64,000 bases of DNA. Source: an uncultured Lachnospiraceae bacterium (GTDB lineage: Bacteria > Bacillota > Clostridia > Lachnospirales > Lachnospiraceae). This document shows positions 50,858-60,168 of the stretch, in pieces. Every line of letters starts with the position of its first letter. Position 1 is the first letter of the stretch. The notes beneath the pieces were generated by a model. It ran no database searches. It saw nothing but the letters and a program-made list of their open reading frames with translations, and was not told the origin of the DNA. Location of the stretch: positions 1 through 64,000 of the forward strand of contig CANRIM010000006.1 in assembly GCA_947630695.1 (NCBI GenBank), written 5' to 3'. A program made the position numbers and the translations under genes.

Positions 50858-51928
50858 ATGGATGCAGTTTTCAAAAATAAGAGAATCAGCGGGATATTGG
50901 CGGTTCTTCCGGAGACAGAAAGTTACTTTGATGACGAGATAGGCAATTATGATTTTCCTGAAAAACAGACAAAGCGCCTGAAAAAAGTGATGGGCTATAA
51001 CAAGCACAGTCTGTCCAAAGCCACTTCAACAGTCTCTGATTTTGCCGTATATGGCATGGAATATATTCTTAAAAATGATTGGATTCGGAAGGAAGAAATC
51101 GGGGCGGTAATCGTGGTTACACTTTGCCCGGATTACTATGTGCCACATATAAGTACGATTGTTCAGGGAAAATTCGGTCTGGCAGATGATGTGCTGTGTC
51201 TTGATATTGCGCAGGGCTGTTGCGGTTTCCTGATCGGATTGATGGAGTCCTTCCTGTTGTTGGAGCATATGCAGGGGAAAAAAGTAGTATTGATCAATGG
51301 AGATGTTTTGAGCCATAAGATTTCCAGACGTGACAGGAATGATTTTCCTTTGGCAGGCGATGCAACAACCGTCACGATTGTTGAAAATGACAATCAGGCA
51401 AGTGATATTTATTACGAAATGCATATGGATGGAAGCCGGGGAGACGCCTTAAAGATCCCAGCCGGGGGATTTCGTATGCCCAGCACGGCAGAGACTGCAA
51501 AAATGACAGATCAGGGCGATGGAAATTTCAGAGCTTTGGATCATATGCATATGGATGGCGCCGGCGTATTTAATTTTGTGCAGTTGGAAGTTCCGCCAAT
51601 GTTAGAACATTTACTTGCTGCAGCAGGTGAGACAATAGATACGATTGATTATTACTTATTCCATCAGCCAAATAAATTTATGTTGCAAAAGCTGGCGGAA
51701 AAAGCTGGGATTCCTTCGAGTAAACTGCCCATGGATTTAGTAGAGGAATACGGAAATTCAAGCGGGGCGTCCATTCCTATGGTTACGGTTAAAGATTTAA
51801 GGAATGAACTGACTTCCGGTGCGTATAAATGCTGCCTGGCGGCGTTTGGTTCCGGATTGGCATGGGGCGGTATGGTACTGGAACTAGGAAATCTGGAGCA
51901 TTGCGAAATGATAGTAAGCCATCTGTAA
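50858..51928 (+). CDS. 3-oxoacyl-ACP synthase III-like condensing enzyme
   Basis: 356 residues with the thiolase fold. The KAS III triad is visible: C121 (QGCCGF), H269 (FHQPN) and N300 (YGNSSGASIP). KAS III-type enzymes condense an acyl-CoA or acyl-ACP with malonyl-ACP. Being outside any fab operon and linked to a private ACP and SDR, it is likely a dedicated enzyme making a beta-keto/hydroxy acyl group. The ribosome site is weak and lies about 11 nt from the ATG; the 70-nt spacer upstream shows nothing else. Confidence 0.87.
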   Translation: MDAVFKNKRISGILAVLPETESYFDDEIGNYDFPEKQTKRLKKVMGYNKHSLSKATSTVSDFAVYGMEYILKNDWIRKEEIGAVIVVTLCPDYYVPHISTIVQGKFGLADDVLCLDIAQGCCGFLIGLMESFLLLEHMQGKKVVLINGDVLSHKISRRDRNDFPLAGDATTVTIVENDNQASDIYYEMHMDGSRGDALKIPAGGFRMPSTAETAKMTDQGDGNFRALDHMHMDGAGVFNFVQLEVPPMLEHLLAAAGETIDTIDYYLFHQPNKFMLQKLAEKAGIPSSKLPMDLVEEYGNSSGASIPMVTVKDLRNELTSGAYKCCLAAFGSGLAWGGMVLELGNLEHCEMIVSHL

Positions 51929-51955
51929 GCAGGGTAATGCAAGAGAGGTATAGGG

Positions 51956-52771
51956 ATGTTCTCAGTAAATGAATTAATGGAGCAGATTGATTGCCTGAAA
52001 CAAAGCAGGGAAATGATTACAAATAATTTTTTGTCGTTGTCCGATATGGAAAAGATGGCAAAAAATGAGGAGTCAAAGCTGGCTTATAACGAAAAGGCAA
52101 TCGCATTATTTTGTAATGACAATGGAGTGCATCGAATCTATTTCAACATTGCATCGATGAAAGATATAGATTTCTTAACGCAATTACTTCCACAGTATGG
52201 ACAAAGACCTTTAGTGGCGGACTGTATTGGAAAGAAGCCGCAGTTGGATGCAATCGAGAGAGCTCTTTGTGATATCGGTTTTGAGACATATGTCCATATG
52301 AGCCGCTGGCGGACAAGCCATATTAATTATCTGCCGGAGTCTAAACTGCAGTTTATGCATGATTCGGACAATTTTCGCAAGGCAGAGCTTGAAGATACAG
52401 AAGAAATCTATCGTATTTTGTATGATACGTTTGATCCGGTATTTTCACAGCTTCCAACGAAAGAGTTTTTAATGGAATTGATAAAAGACGGATTGGTTTT
52501 CTGTGCTTTGATGAAAGGAAAAATTGCTGCAGTCGAATGTATGCAAAAGGTTGGTCGTAATGGAATCTATTGTTATGAGCTTGCTGTGATTCCAAAGTAT
52601 AGAAACAGCGGAGTGGGGTGTTATGTCTGGCAGTATGCAGTAAGTCATTTTCCGGAATGCCGTAACTTCACGTCATGGACTGACAACAGGAATACAGCCA
52701 GTAACCATTTGCATGAGATGTTAGGCTTTGCTTACGATGGGTTACTTGATTATGTTTTATTGCTTCGATAG
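51956..52771 (+). CDS. GNAT-family N-acyltransferase
   Basis: 271 residues. The C-terminal half (about 140-271) has a GNAT fold, with the acyl-CoA-binding region CYELAVIPKYRNSGVGCYVW and late NTASNHLHEMLGFAYDG. The N-terminal half is unrecognised. It may acylate an amino sugar, or an amino group of the aminoacyl-ACP product made elsewhere in the cluster. RBS AGAGAGG. Confidence 0.7.
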   Translation: MFSVNELMEQIDCLKQSREMITNNFLSLSDMEKMAKNEESKLAYNEKAIALFCNDNGVHRIYFNIASMKDIDFLTQLLPQYGQRPLVADCIGKKPQLDAIERALCDIGFETYVHMSRWRTSHINYLPESKLQFMHDSDNFRKAELEDTEEIYRILYDTFDPVFSQLPTKEFLMELIKDGLVFCALMKGKIAAVECMQKVGRNGIYCYELAVIPKYRNSGVGCYVWQYAVSHFPECRNFTSWTDNRNTASNHLHEMLGFAYDGLLDYVLLLR

Positions 52772-52857
52772 TACCTTCTGTTTTGAATGAAACATTGGGA
52801 CAGGATAGAGCCGCAGTTTTCATATGGCGGCAAAAAATTATATTGGGAGGAAAAATA

Positions 52858-53094
52858 ATGAGTATTAAAGAGCAGATTAAAAAGATTATAGCAGACATTC
52901 TTAAGGTAGAAGAGAGTGAAATAGATGACGATACAGCCATCGGGGATATTCCCGGATGGGATTCTTTAAATCAATTACAAATTCTTTCGGCAGTAGAGTC
53001 AGCGTTTCATATTCAGTTTACGCCGGATGTGCTAATGGAATTGGAAGATTTTTCGGATATTGTCATGGCCACAGAAGAACGGGTTGGAAAATGA
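52858..53094 (+). CDS. Acyl carrier protein 2
   Basis: 78 residues with the prosthetic-group serine S36 in GWDSLNQ. Its sequence differs clearly from the other two carriers of the cluster. ATG 52858 follows GGGAGG. It directly precedes an adenylating enzyme, so the two may form a loading pair. Confidence 0.87.
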   Translation: MSIKEQIKKIIADILKVEESEIDDDTAIGDIPGWDSLNQLQILSAVESAFHIQFTPDVLMELEDFSDIVMATEERVGK

Positions 53095-53158
53095 CGCCGG
53101 GATTCGATATGTGAAATTGAAAAGTGAAAGCAGGAGTTTCATAGAAAGAGAACGAGCG

Positions 53159-54655
53159 ATGCAGCAGCTTAAAATAGATATCTCTGAAACGGAAAAAACA
53201 GTGGTTCAAAGAATACTCGAATATGCAGTGACAGCACCGGATGATATTGCCATCATTGCGAAGGATAAACAGACGTCTTACGACGAGTTAAAAAAAATGA
53301 TCCTTTCCATTTATAAATGGCTGCAAAATCAGGGAATTCAGACAGGAGACCGTGTCGCTGTTCAGGCGTTACATGAGGATGTATGTGTAGCGTGTTTCTA
53401 TGCAGTGCATCTGGCTGGTGCGATACTGGTTCCACTGGAGAAAAGCGCGCCATTTGAAAAAATACGGTCGATTGCAGATGAGACAGGAACTGTTTTGATC
53501 ATAAGCTTACAAAAGAGCAGTATTCCTGCAATTCAGTGGGTTGATTATGAAACGATTCGGGCACAGGCTTGTGAGAATACAGGGGTGTCTTTAGACAGTG
53601 TCACGTATCCGAATATTGATAGTCCCTGTGAGATGATTTTCACCACAGGAACAACAGGAAAATCAAAGGGCGTTTTGATGACACATCGGAGTATTTCCTG
53701 GTATACCTACAGCATTTGTAAAAGTGTTGAGATGAAGACAGGCAATCGATTTTTCATCACCACACCTTTGAATCATGCAGGAGGTTTAAGACGAACCCAT
53801 CTATCGTTGGCAAATGGCTGTTGTGTTGTATATATGGATGGAATGGGAAATCTGGCAAGATATTTTCGATATATTCGGGAATATGCAGTGACCTCTTTAT
53901 ATTTGCCGCCGGTTGCAATTCGTATTTTATTACTCAGAACAGGAGATAAATTATCGGAATTTCAGGATCAAATAGATTTTGTGTATTCAAGTTCATCGGC
54001 ACTTCCTGCCGGAGATTGTAAGAAACTGGCACAGTTGCTTCCGAAGACACGTTTATACAATGCATATGAAGCGTCAGAGACCCCTGGAGTCAGCGTATAC
54101 GATTACAACACAAACGGTATACGTAAAGATTGCATGGGTAAAGCCAATGATGGTGTTGAAATAGCAATTATGGACATCGATGGGAGAATTGAACCGAACA
54201 GGGAAAAAGAAGGTCAGATTTGTGTCAGAAGCAGAATGAATATGCAAGAGTATTACCGGGAACCCGGGTTAACATCCTCTGTGTGGAAAAATGGATGGTT
54301 TGTGTCAAACGACCTTGGATATATGGACGAGCAGGGAAATGTCTATTACAGAGGGCGTTTGGGAGATGTCATTAATATTGGAGGATACAAAATTGCTCCT
54401 ACCGATGTAGAAGAAACAGCACTTCTGAGTGGAATGGTGGAGGAGTGTATTTGCATTGAAAACAACAGAGATAAGATGCCTTCCTTAAAATTAATTGTCG
54501 TTACAGGAAAAGAAAAAACATTTGATCCAGAAGCCTTGAGAAGGTTTCTGGCAGAACGACTGGAAGGATACAAAGTTCCGCAGGAAATTTCAATTGCAGA
54601 TCAGATATTAAAAACCTTTAACGGAAAGATTGACAGAAAAGCTTACAGAATGTAG
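53159..54655 (+). CDS. AMP-forming acyl/aryl adenylating enzyme (ANL superfamily)
   Basis: 498 residues from ATG 53159. Phosphate-binding FTTGTTGKSKG (161-171), YEASETPG (core A5-like), GRLGDVINIGGYKIAPTDVEE-type hinge and the catalytic lysine in NGKIDRKAYR near the C-terminus show an acyl-CoA ligase/adenylation enzyme. It should activate a carboxylic acid and load it on CoA or ACP 2. Start is uncertain: the frame is open upstream into the ACP gene and ribosome sites are weak. Confidence 0.8.
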   Translation: MQQLKIDISETEKTVVQRILEYAVTAPDDIAIIAKDKQTSYDELKKMILSIYKWLQNQGIQTGDRVAVQALHEDVCVACFYAVHLAGAILVPLEKSAPFEKIRSIADETGTVLIISLQKSSIPAIQWVDYETIRAQACENTGVSLDSVTYPNIDSPCEMIFTTGTTGKSKGVLMTHRSISWYTYSICKSVEMKTGNRFFITTPLNHAGGLRRTHLSLANGCCVVYMDGMGNLARYFRYIREYAVTSLYLPPVAIRILLLRTGDKLSEFQDQIDFVYSSSSALPAGDCKKLAQLLPKTRLYNAYEASETPGVSVYDYNTNGIRKDCMGKANDGVEIAIMDIDGRIEPNREKEGQICVRSRMNMQEYYREPGLTSSVWKNGWFVSNDLGYMDEQGNVYYRGRLGDVINIGGYKIAPTDVEETALLSGMVEECICIENNRDKMPSLKLIVVTGKEKTFDPEALRRFLAERLEGYKVPQEISIADQILKTFNGKIDRKAYRM

Positions 54656-54702
54656 CTGGCAACCAGTACGTTATAAATCTATGGATATGTGAGGAACCAG
54701 AC

Positions 54703-55830
54703 ATGTGGAAACCGCAAAATATTTATTCGGAATATATACTTCAACAGCCGGTTGTTTTATTTGGTAAAGATGCAATCGGTGGGCTTGCTGTATATCCGTG
54801 CGCAAGAGTAGCAGTTTTGTGCAGCAGTTCTTTGCGGGAAGAAAATAAAGATTTTTTACGGAAAGTTTTTAAAAGGAAGTCATTGCATTTTATCGACAGG
54901 AGTTGGAGCGGAGAACCGGATTTGGAAGGCCTGCAGGGAAGCATTTCTGCTTTGGAAAGGATTCAGCCGGATGTGATCATAGCGATTGGCGGCGGCTCTG
55001 TCATAGATGGCGCAAAACTATGCAGGCTGTATTATGAGTTTCCGTTCTTTCAGGTAAATGAAACAAAGTTAGCACAGCTTAAATTTAAAACCCGGTTTAT
55101 CGCAGTTCCAACGACGGTAGGAAGCGGAACGGAGGTTTCTTCAGCGGCAGTTTTTATAAACAGGAAATATGAAAGAAAAGAAATGATCGTATCCCATGAT
55201 CTGCAGCCATCTGTGGTTGTACTGGATCCGGAATATGTAAAAAATGCTCCAAATGCAGTCATAGTTTCTTCAGCTTTGGATGCAGTTGCTCACATTGTTG
55301 AAGGCTATGTATCCGTTATGAAAAACAATATTATGAATATTTATGCGGAAAAAGGTCTGCAGATTCTTTTTCAGGAATTATCTGAGAAGGCTCCTGAAAA
55401 AAGGGACTATCAGAGAATTCAGTTTGCAGGATATCTGGGAGGTCTGGTACAGAATCATTGTATTGTGGGAGCAGCGCATGCAGTGGCGCATCAGCTTACT
55501 TCATATGGTTTTTCCCATGGAGAAGCAATCGCTTTGCTTTTACCGGGAGTTATACGGTTAAACTGCAGCGCTTCTGACATTGCAGAACGATATGCGCTGC
55601 TGTGTCATGCTTCGAATATAGAAAATATAGATAGTCTGATTAAATTTGTAGAAATTCAGTCTGAAAGAGCAGGTATTGCGCAAAGAAAATCTGAATTAAA
55701 AGCAGTATTGGAAAGTTTGAAAACGGAAAAGAACTTTGTTGAGAATGTGTGCAATGACAGAGGCGGAAAAGGAAATCCGATACCAATCACAGAAGAGTAT
55801 TTAACTAAATTAGTGGAGGCATATCTATGA
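54703..55830 (+). CDS. Iron-containing alcohol dehydrogenase
   Basis: 375 residues of the group III family: GGGSVIDGAK (NAD binding), TTVGSGTEVSS, and metal ligands D193, H197, H263 and H272 (LDAVAH, VAHQL, FSHGEA). It interconverts an aldehyde and an alcohol. Its stop overlaps the LuxE-LuxC fusion by 4 nt, so the likely substrate is the aldehyde that fusion releases. RBS GAGGA. Confidence 0.87.
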   Translation: MWKPQNIYSEYILQQPVVLFGKDAIGGLAVYPCARVAVLCSSSLREENKDFLRKVFKRKSLHFIDRSWSGEPDLEGLQGSISALERIQPDVIIAIGGGSVIDGAKLCRLYYEFPFFQVNETKLAQLKFKTRFIAVPTTVGSGTEVSSAAVFINRKYERKEMIVSHDLQPSVVVLDPEYVKNAPNAVIVSSALDAVAHIVEGYVSVMKNNIMNIYAEKGLQILFQELSEKAPEKRDYQRIQFAGYLGGLVQNHCIVGAAHAVAHQLTSYGFSHGEAIALLLPGVIRLNCSASDIAERYALLCHASNIENIDSLIKFVEIQSERAGIAQRKSELKAVLESLKTEKNFVENVCNDRGGKGNPIPITEEYLTKLVEAYL

Positions 55831-58328
55831 ACGGATTGAAAACAGAAGAATTGTTAAAGAATGCCCCCTATAGCTTTCAGAAAGAAGATAAGATTCAGGG
55901 AAGTCTATTTTATGAATCTTTGAAGGAAGAGCTTTGTTATCATTACGCAAATAATGAAATGTATCGCAGATTCTGTGAAAGAAAGGCGTTTGATCCAAAT
56001 AAATTTCAGGGGGATTTATCGGAAATACCACCGGTACAGGTAAGTGTTTTCAAGGAACTGGGAATGCAGTTAAACTCGGTTCCAAAAACCGATATACGTT
56101 TGACATTGCAGTCGTCGGCTACTTCGGGCATACCGAGCAGTATACCGGTAGATAAAATAACATCCAGAAGACAGGCCAAATCCATGGTTCAAATTATCGG
56201 GAATTTTATAGGAAATGAGAGAAAACCGTTCCTGATTATGGATGTGGATCCGGCAAGCGGATTTAGGAATCTGTTAGGCGCCAGGTATGCTGCAGTTAGC
56301 GGATACCTGAATTTTGCGTCGAAGGCGGAATTTTTCCTCAAGGTGGATCAAAGAGGACTGTACTACTTTGATGTGGATGCGATTACGAATTACGTATCTA
56401 ACTTGAAGGATAATGAACCGGTCATCGTATTTGGCTATACCTATTTGCTGTATTCTGAAGTGGTCAGACCGATGACGGAACGGAAATTGACATTTCCTCT
56501 CCCTGCCGGCTCCAAAGTCATCCATATTGGGGGATGGAAAAAGCTGGAGAATGAAAAAATCAGCAGAGATGAATTCGATGCAAAGACAGCGCAGATTTTT
56601 GGAATTGCACCCGAAAATGTCATTGATATTTATGGATTTACAGAGCAGATGGGGTTGAATTATCCAACCTGTCCATGCGGCTGTAAGCATGCTCCATTAT
56701 ACTCGGAAGTTATCGTTCGAGATCCGGTAACAAAGGCAGTTCTGCAGGAAGGACAGGAAGGTGTTTTAGAATTTGTTTCTCCCTTACCCCATTCTTATCC
56801 CGGGAACGCAGTTTTAACCGATGATATTGGAATAATTGAAGGCGGCAAATGCCGTTATGGTCGTGAAGGGACACGTTTCAGGATCATTGGAAGATTAAAG
56901 AAGGCTGAAGTCAGAGGCTGCGGAGATATTTTGTCAGAGAAGCTGAAGTTTGAAAGCGGAGGCCGCCAATTGCAGGACAAATCGACCGGAGGTTCGTCTT
57001 CAAAATATCGTGTGGCGTTTTTTGCCGGGGAAGAACTGTCGGCAGATTTGAAACCAATTGAGTCTTTAAACCGGATTATGGATGTACTTGAAGAGCATCA
57101 GGACTGGATCAGAAAACAGCCGGCAGATGCATTGATTGGTCTGATTTCGCAAACTGCAAAAAAATGGATCGCAAATGATGCACAGGCTGATTACAGTTTG
57201 AAAATGAATGGACTTGGGTTTCTTGCTTCCTGGTGCAGTGCGGAACATTTAACAGCTATTATGTCAGAAGGCCTGAATGGGAACAGGATGTATATGGATT
57301 CCTTTCTTCCGGTATCTGAGGAAAGTGTTCAGTACAGACGTGCCATACCGCGGGGACTGGTCTGTCACTGGCTGGCAGGAAATGTTCAGGTGTTAGGGAT
57401 GTTTGCGTTGGTTGAAAGTATATTGACCAAAAATGTAAATCTTCTGAAACTTTCTTCAAGAGACGGCGGCGTATTTGAATACTTGTTGCGTGCATTTGAA
57501 GGAGAGGAGTACACAACGCCGGGAGGATGGAAGATATCGGGAGACGAGCTCCTTAAGACAATCGCAGTGGTCTATTACGGACATGGAGATAAAGAACTTG
57601 GTATCCAGATGTCAAAGAGAGCGGATGTACGGGTTGCGTGGGGCGGTGCAGAATCAGTAACGGCAGTTGCAAATTATCCGGCAAAATATAGCTGTGAAGA
57701 TATTATTTTGGGACCAAAACTCAGTTTTAGTGTAGTAGCAAAAGAGGCATTAGAGGATGATCATAAGGCCCGGAAACTTGCAAGGAGGATCGGGATTGAT
57801 GCCAGCGTATTTGATCAGGAAGGCTGTTCATCTACGCACAATATATTTGTAGAGGAGGGCGGAGCAGTATCCACGGAAGCCTTTGCAGCATATCTGGCAG
57901 AGGGTATGAAAAAAGCAGCAGTGCAGATACCGAAAATGCCAGCTTCCATCGAACAGGTTTCCGCGGTGCATTCTACGCGCGGTGTATATGACTTCAAAGG
58001 TATTGTATATGGAGATCCCGAAACGGTCTGGACGGTTGTATATGATCCGGACGAGGAACTATGTGCACCGGTTTATTCGAGGGTTGTATTTGTTCATCCG
58101 GTTCAGGATATCAATGCCGCATTGAAGTATGTCAGTGAGGATATACAGACAATAGGTCTGGCTGCAGAGGGAGAAAAAGCCCTGCGGTTTGCGGAAGCGG
58201 CAGCAATGAAGGGAGCAGTAAGATTCCCTGTTTGTGGCAAGATGCTTAATTTTGATTCTCCGTGGGATGGTATGTATCTGACGGATAGAATGGTCAAATG
58301 GATTACCATCGGAGGACCATTCGTTTAA
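55827..58328 (+). CDS. LuxE-LuxC fusion: acyl-protein synthetase plus acyl reductase
   Basis: 833 residues. Residues 1-about 375 match LuxE (acyl-protein synthetase), with the adenylate-site SSATSGIPSS at about 96-105. Residues about 400-833 match LuxC, an aldehyde-dehydrogenase-fold acyl reductase, with PRGLVCHWLAGNV, WGGAESV and the active-site cysteine C667 in QEGCSSTHNIF. In bioluminescence LuxE and LuxC are separate subunits converting an acyl group to an aldehyde with ATP and NADPH; here they are fused. No luxAB is present. GGAGG precedes the ATG, which overlaps the alcohol dehydrogenase stop. Confidence 0.85.
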   Translation: MNGLKTEELLKNAPYSFQKEDKIQGSLFYESLKEELCYHYANNEMYRRFCERKAFDPNKFQGDLSEIPPVQVSVFKELGMQLNSVPKTDIRLTLQSSATSGIPSSIPVDKITSRRQAKSMVQIIGNFIGNERKPFLIMDVDPASGFRNLLGARYAAVSGYLNFASKAEFFLKVDQRGLYYFDVDAITNYVSNLKDNEPVIVFGYTYLLYSEVVRPMTERKLTFPLPAGSKVIHIGGWKKLENEKISRDEFDAKTAQIFGIAPENVIDIYGFTEQMGLNYPTCPCGCKHAPLYSEVIVRDPVTKAVLQEGQEGVLEFVSPLPHSYPGNAVLTDDIGIIEGGKCRYGREGTRFRIIGRLKKAEVRGCGDILSEKLKFESGGRQLQDKSTGGSSSKYRVAFFAGEELSADLKPIESLNRIMDVLEEHQDWIRKQPADALIGLISQTAKKWIANDAQADYSLKMNGLGFLASWCSAEHLTAIMSEGLNGNRMYMDSFLPVSEESVQYRRAIPRGLVCHWLAGNVQVLGMFALVESILTKNVNLLKLSSRDGGVFEYLLRAFEGEEYTTPGGWKISGDELLKTIAVVYYGHGDKELGIQMSKRADVRVAWGGAESVTAVANYPAKYSCEDIILGPKLSFSVVAKEALEDDHKARKLARRIGIDASVFDQEGCSSTHNIFVEEGGAVSTEAFAAYLAEGMKKAAVQIPKMPASIEQVSAVHSTRGVYDFKGIVYGDPETVWTVVYDPDEELCAPVYSRVVFVHPVQDINAALKYVSEDIQTIGLAAEGEKALRFAEAAAMKGAVRFPVCGKMLNFDSPWDGMYLTDRMVKWITIGGPFV

Positions 58329-58384
58329 GAAGCACATATCGACGAAAACAAATTTCATGAAAAAAGAAAAGGAAAATAATAAAA

Positions 58385-58615
58385 ATGGAAGAAATTTATA
58401 AGATTTTAAAAGACCTGCGGCCGGAGTTTGATTTTACAGAGAGTGAGGATTTTGTGGAGGACGGTTTTCTGGACTCCTTCGATATCATTTCGCTGGTGTC
58501 AACCATCGAAGAGAAGTTCAATGTGAAAATCGACGGGCTGGATGTGGTGCCGGAGAATTTCTGCTCTGCCGATGCAATCATTGCACTGATCAGAAAAAGC
58601 GGCGGAACCATTTAA
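58385..58615 (+). CDS. Acyl/peptidyl carrier protein 3 (DltC-like)
   Basis: 76 residues with the attachment serine S31 in FLDSFDIISL; the DSF form and overall look resemble D-alanyl carrier proteins. It is followed 13 nt later by an amino-acid-type adenylation enzyme and then a type II thioesterase, suggesting it carries an aminoacyl group. RBS AAAGGAAA. Confidence 0.86.
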   Translation: MEEIYKILKDLRPEFDFTESEDFVEDGFLDSFDIISLVSTIEEKFNVKIDGLDVVPENFCSADAIIALIRKSGGTI

Positions 58616-58628
58616 GGGAGAAGAACCA

Positions 58629-60158
58629 ATGAGAACAACGGTATTATCTTATCTGGAAGAAAGTGCAGAGAAATATCCGCAGAAAACGGCATTTTTTGAT
58701 GAGAAAAATGGGATTACGTTTTCAGAATTGAAAGATCAGGCGGTGCGTCTGGCTTGGCATATCAAGGAAGAAATAAGCGGAAGAAGAAATCCGGTGCTTA
58801 TCTATTTGCCGAAGGATATCAGCTCCATTGTTGCCTTTATGGGGACTCTGTACAGTGGGAACTTTTATACGCCGACAGATATCCGGTTTCCGGCGGAAAA
58901 GGTAATCAGCGTGATGGATGCGCTGAAACCGACGACGGTATTGGTAAATAATCAGACCAAAGAGAAATTTCTGAAATTTGCAGCAGATCGGAATGTGACA
59001 TTGATCAATATTGATGAGGTTGACCCAAAAGAACATCCGGAGTCGAAGGAACTGATCGATGCCATTCTCGATGTGGATCCGGTTTATGTATTCTTTACCT
59101 CCGGTTCCACCGGCGTACCCAAGGGTGTGATTATCAATAATCACAATGTGATTGATTACATAGACTGGGCAGTCAGCGCATTGCCCATCAGCGATAAAAC
59201 TATTATGGGCAGCCAGTCACCCTTTTATTTTGATATCTCCACACAGGATATTTATGCAACCTTGAAAACAGGAGCGACGCTGGGAATTATTCCGCCGAAA
59301 TATTTTGCATTTCCTGCCAGAGCCATGCAGTTTATTAAGGAACGACATATCAACTTCCTTTACTGGGTTCCTTCGGCATTTGTGAACGTAGCGAATTTCG
59401 ATATCTTAAGTTCCATTGCACTGGATGAGGTGGAACTGATCATGTTTGGCGGCGAAGTCATGCCGGTGAAACAGCTGAATTACTGGAAACGGCATCTGCC
59501 GAATCTGAAAACCATCGCGAACGTTTATGGTCCGACGGAAGCCACGGTAAACTGTACCTATTATATCGTTGACCGGGCGTTCAATGACAATGAGACGCTT
59601 CCGCTGGGAAAAGCCTGTGAGAATACAGGCTTGCTTGTCCTGGATGACGACGGAAACTGTATCGATCCGTCACAGATTGGCGTACAGGGTGAACTTTGCG
59701 TTTATGGAAGTTCTCTGTCGGCAGGTTACTGGGATGATACAGAGAAGACGGATGAAAAGTACGTGATTAATCCGCTTTGTAAGCACTACCGGGAGAAAAT
59801 GTATCTGACGGGGGATCTGGTTTACTACAACGAGCGTGGAGAACTGGTCTTTGCGGGGAGAAAGGATTTTCAGATCAAACATTCCGGATACCGCATAGAA
59901 CTGGGGGAAATCGAAGCAGCGGCGATGGGAAATCAGGCCATAACGAATGTATGCGCTTCTTATGATTCGGAAAAGAAGCAGATCGTCCTGTTTTACCAGG
60001 GAGATGTGAGCGAGGAAGCAATCAGGGACTATCTGTTGGATGTGATTCCCAAATATATGGTACCAACCGTATATCATCAGTTACAGAGATTTCCCTATAA
60101 CGATAACGGGAAGATTGACCGGAAAAAACTGAAGGAAGACTACATTCTGAAAGATTAA
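58629..60158 (+). CDS. Stand-alone amino-acid adenylation enzyme (NRPS/DltA type)
   Basis: 509 residues. Adenylation core motifs are clear: FTSGSTGVPKG (A3, about 155-165), FDISTQDIY (A4, the Asp that binds the substrate amino group), YGPTEATVN (A5), YLTGD (A7), FQIKHSGYRIELGEIE (A8) and the lysine in NGKIDRKKL (A10). It should adenylate an amino acid and load carrier protein 3. No condensation domain or dltB/dltD gene is in view. The gene is less AT-rich than its upstream neighbours. Confidence 0.88.
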   Translation: MRTTVLSYLEESAEKYPQKTAFFDEKNGITFSELKDQAVRLAWHIKEEISGRRNPVLIYLPKDISSIVAFMGTLYSGNFYTPTDIRFPAEKVISVMDALKPTTVLVNNQTKEKFLKFAADRNVTLINIDEVDPKEHPESKELIDAILDVDPVYVFFTSGSTGVPKGVIINNHNVIDYIDWAVSALPISDKTIMGSQSPFYFDISTQDIYATLKTGATLGIIPPKYFAFPARAMQFIKERHINFLYWVPSAFVNVANFDILSSIALDEVELIMFGGEVMPVKQLNYWKRHLPNLKTIANVYGPTEATVNCTYYIVDRAFNDNETLPLGKACENTGLLVLDDDGNCIDPSQIGVQGELCVYGSSLSAGYWDDTEKTDEKYVINPLCKHYREKMYLTGDLVYYNERGELVFAGRKDFQIKHSGYRIELGEIEAAAMGNQAITNVCASYDSEKKQIVLFYQGDVSEEAIRDYLLDVIPKYMVPTVYHQLQRFPYNDNGKIDRKKLKEDYILKD

Positions 60159-60168
60159 AACGTGTGTT

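Noticed and set aside
55827..58328. Bioluminescence (lux) operon
   Set aside because: Only LuxE- and LuxC-like domains occur; there is no luciferase LuxA/LuxB or LuxD, and the context is glycan and carrier-protein chemistry.
58385..60158. D-alanylation (dlt) operon
   Set aside because: The carrier and adenylation proteins resemble DltC and DltA, but dltB and dltD are absent, gene order differs and a type II thioesterase follows.
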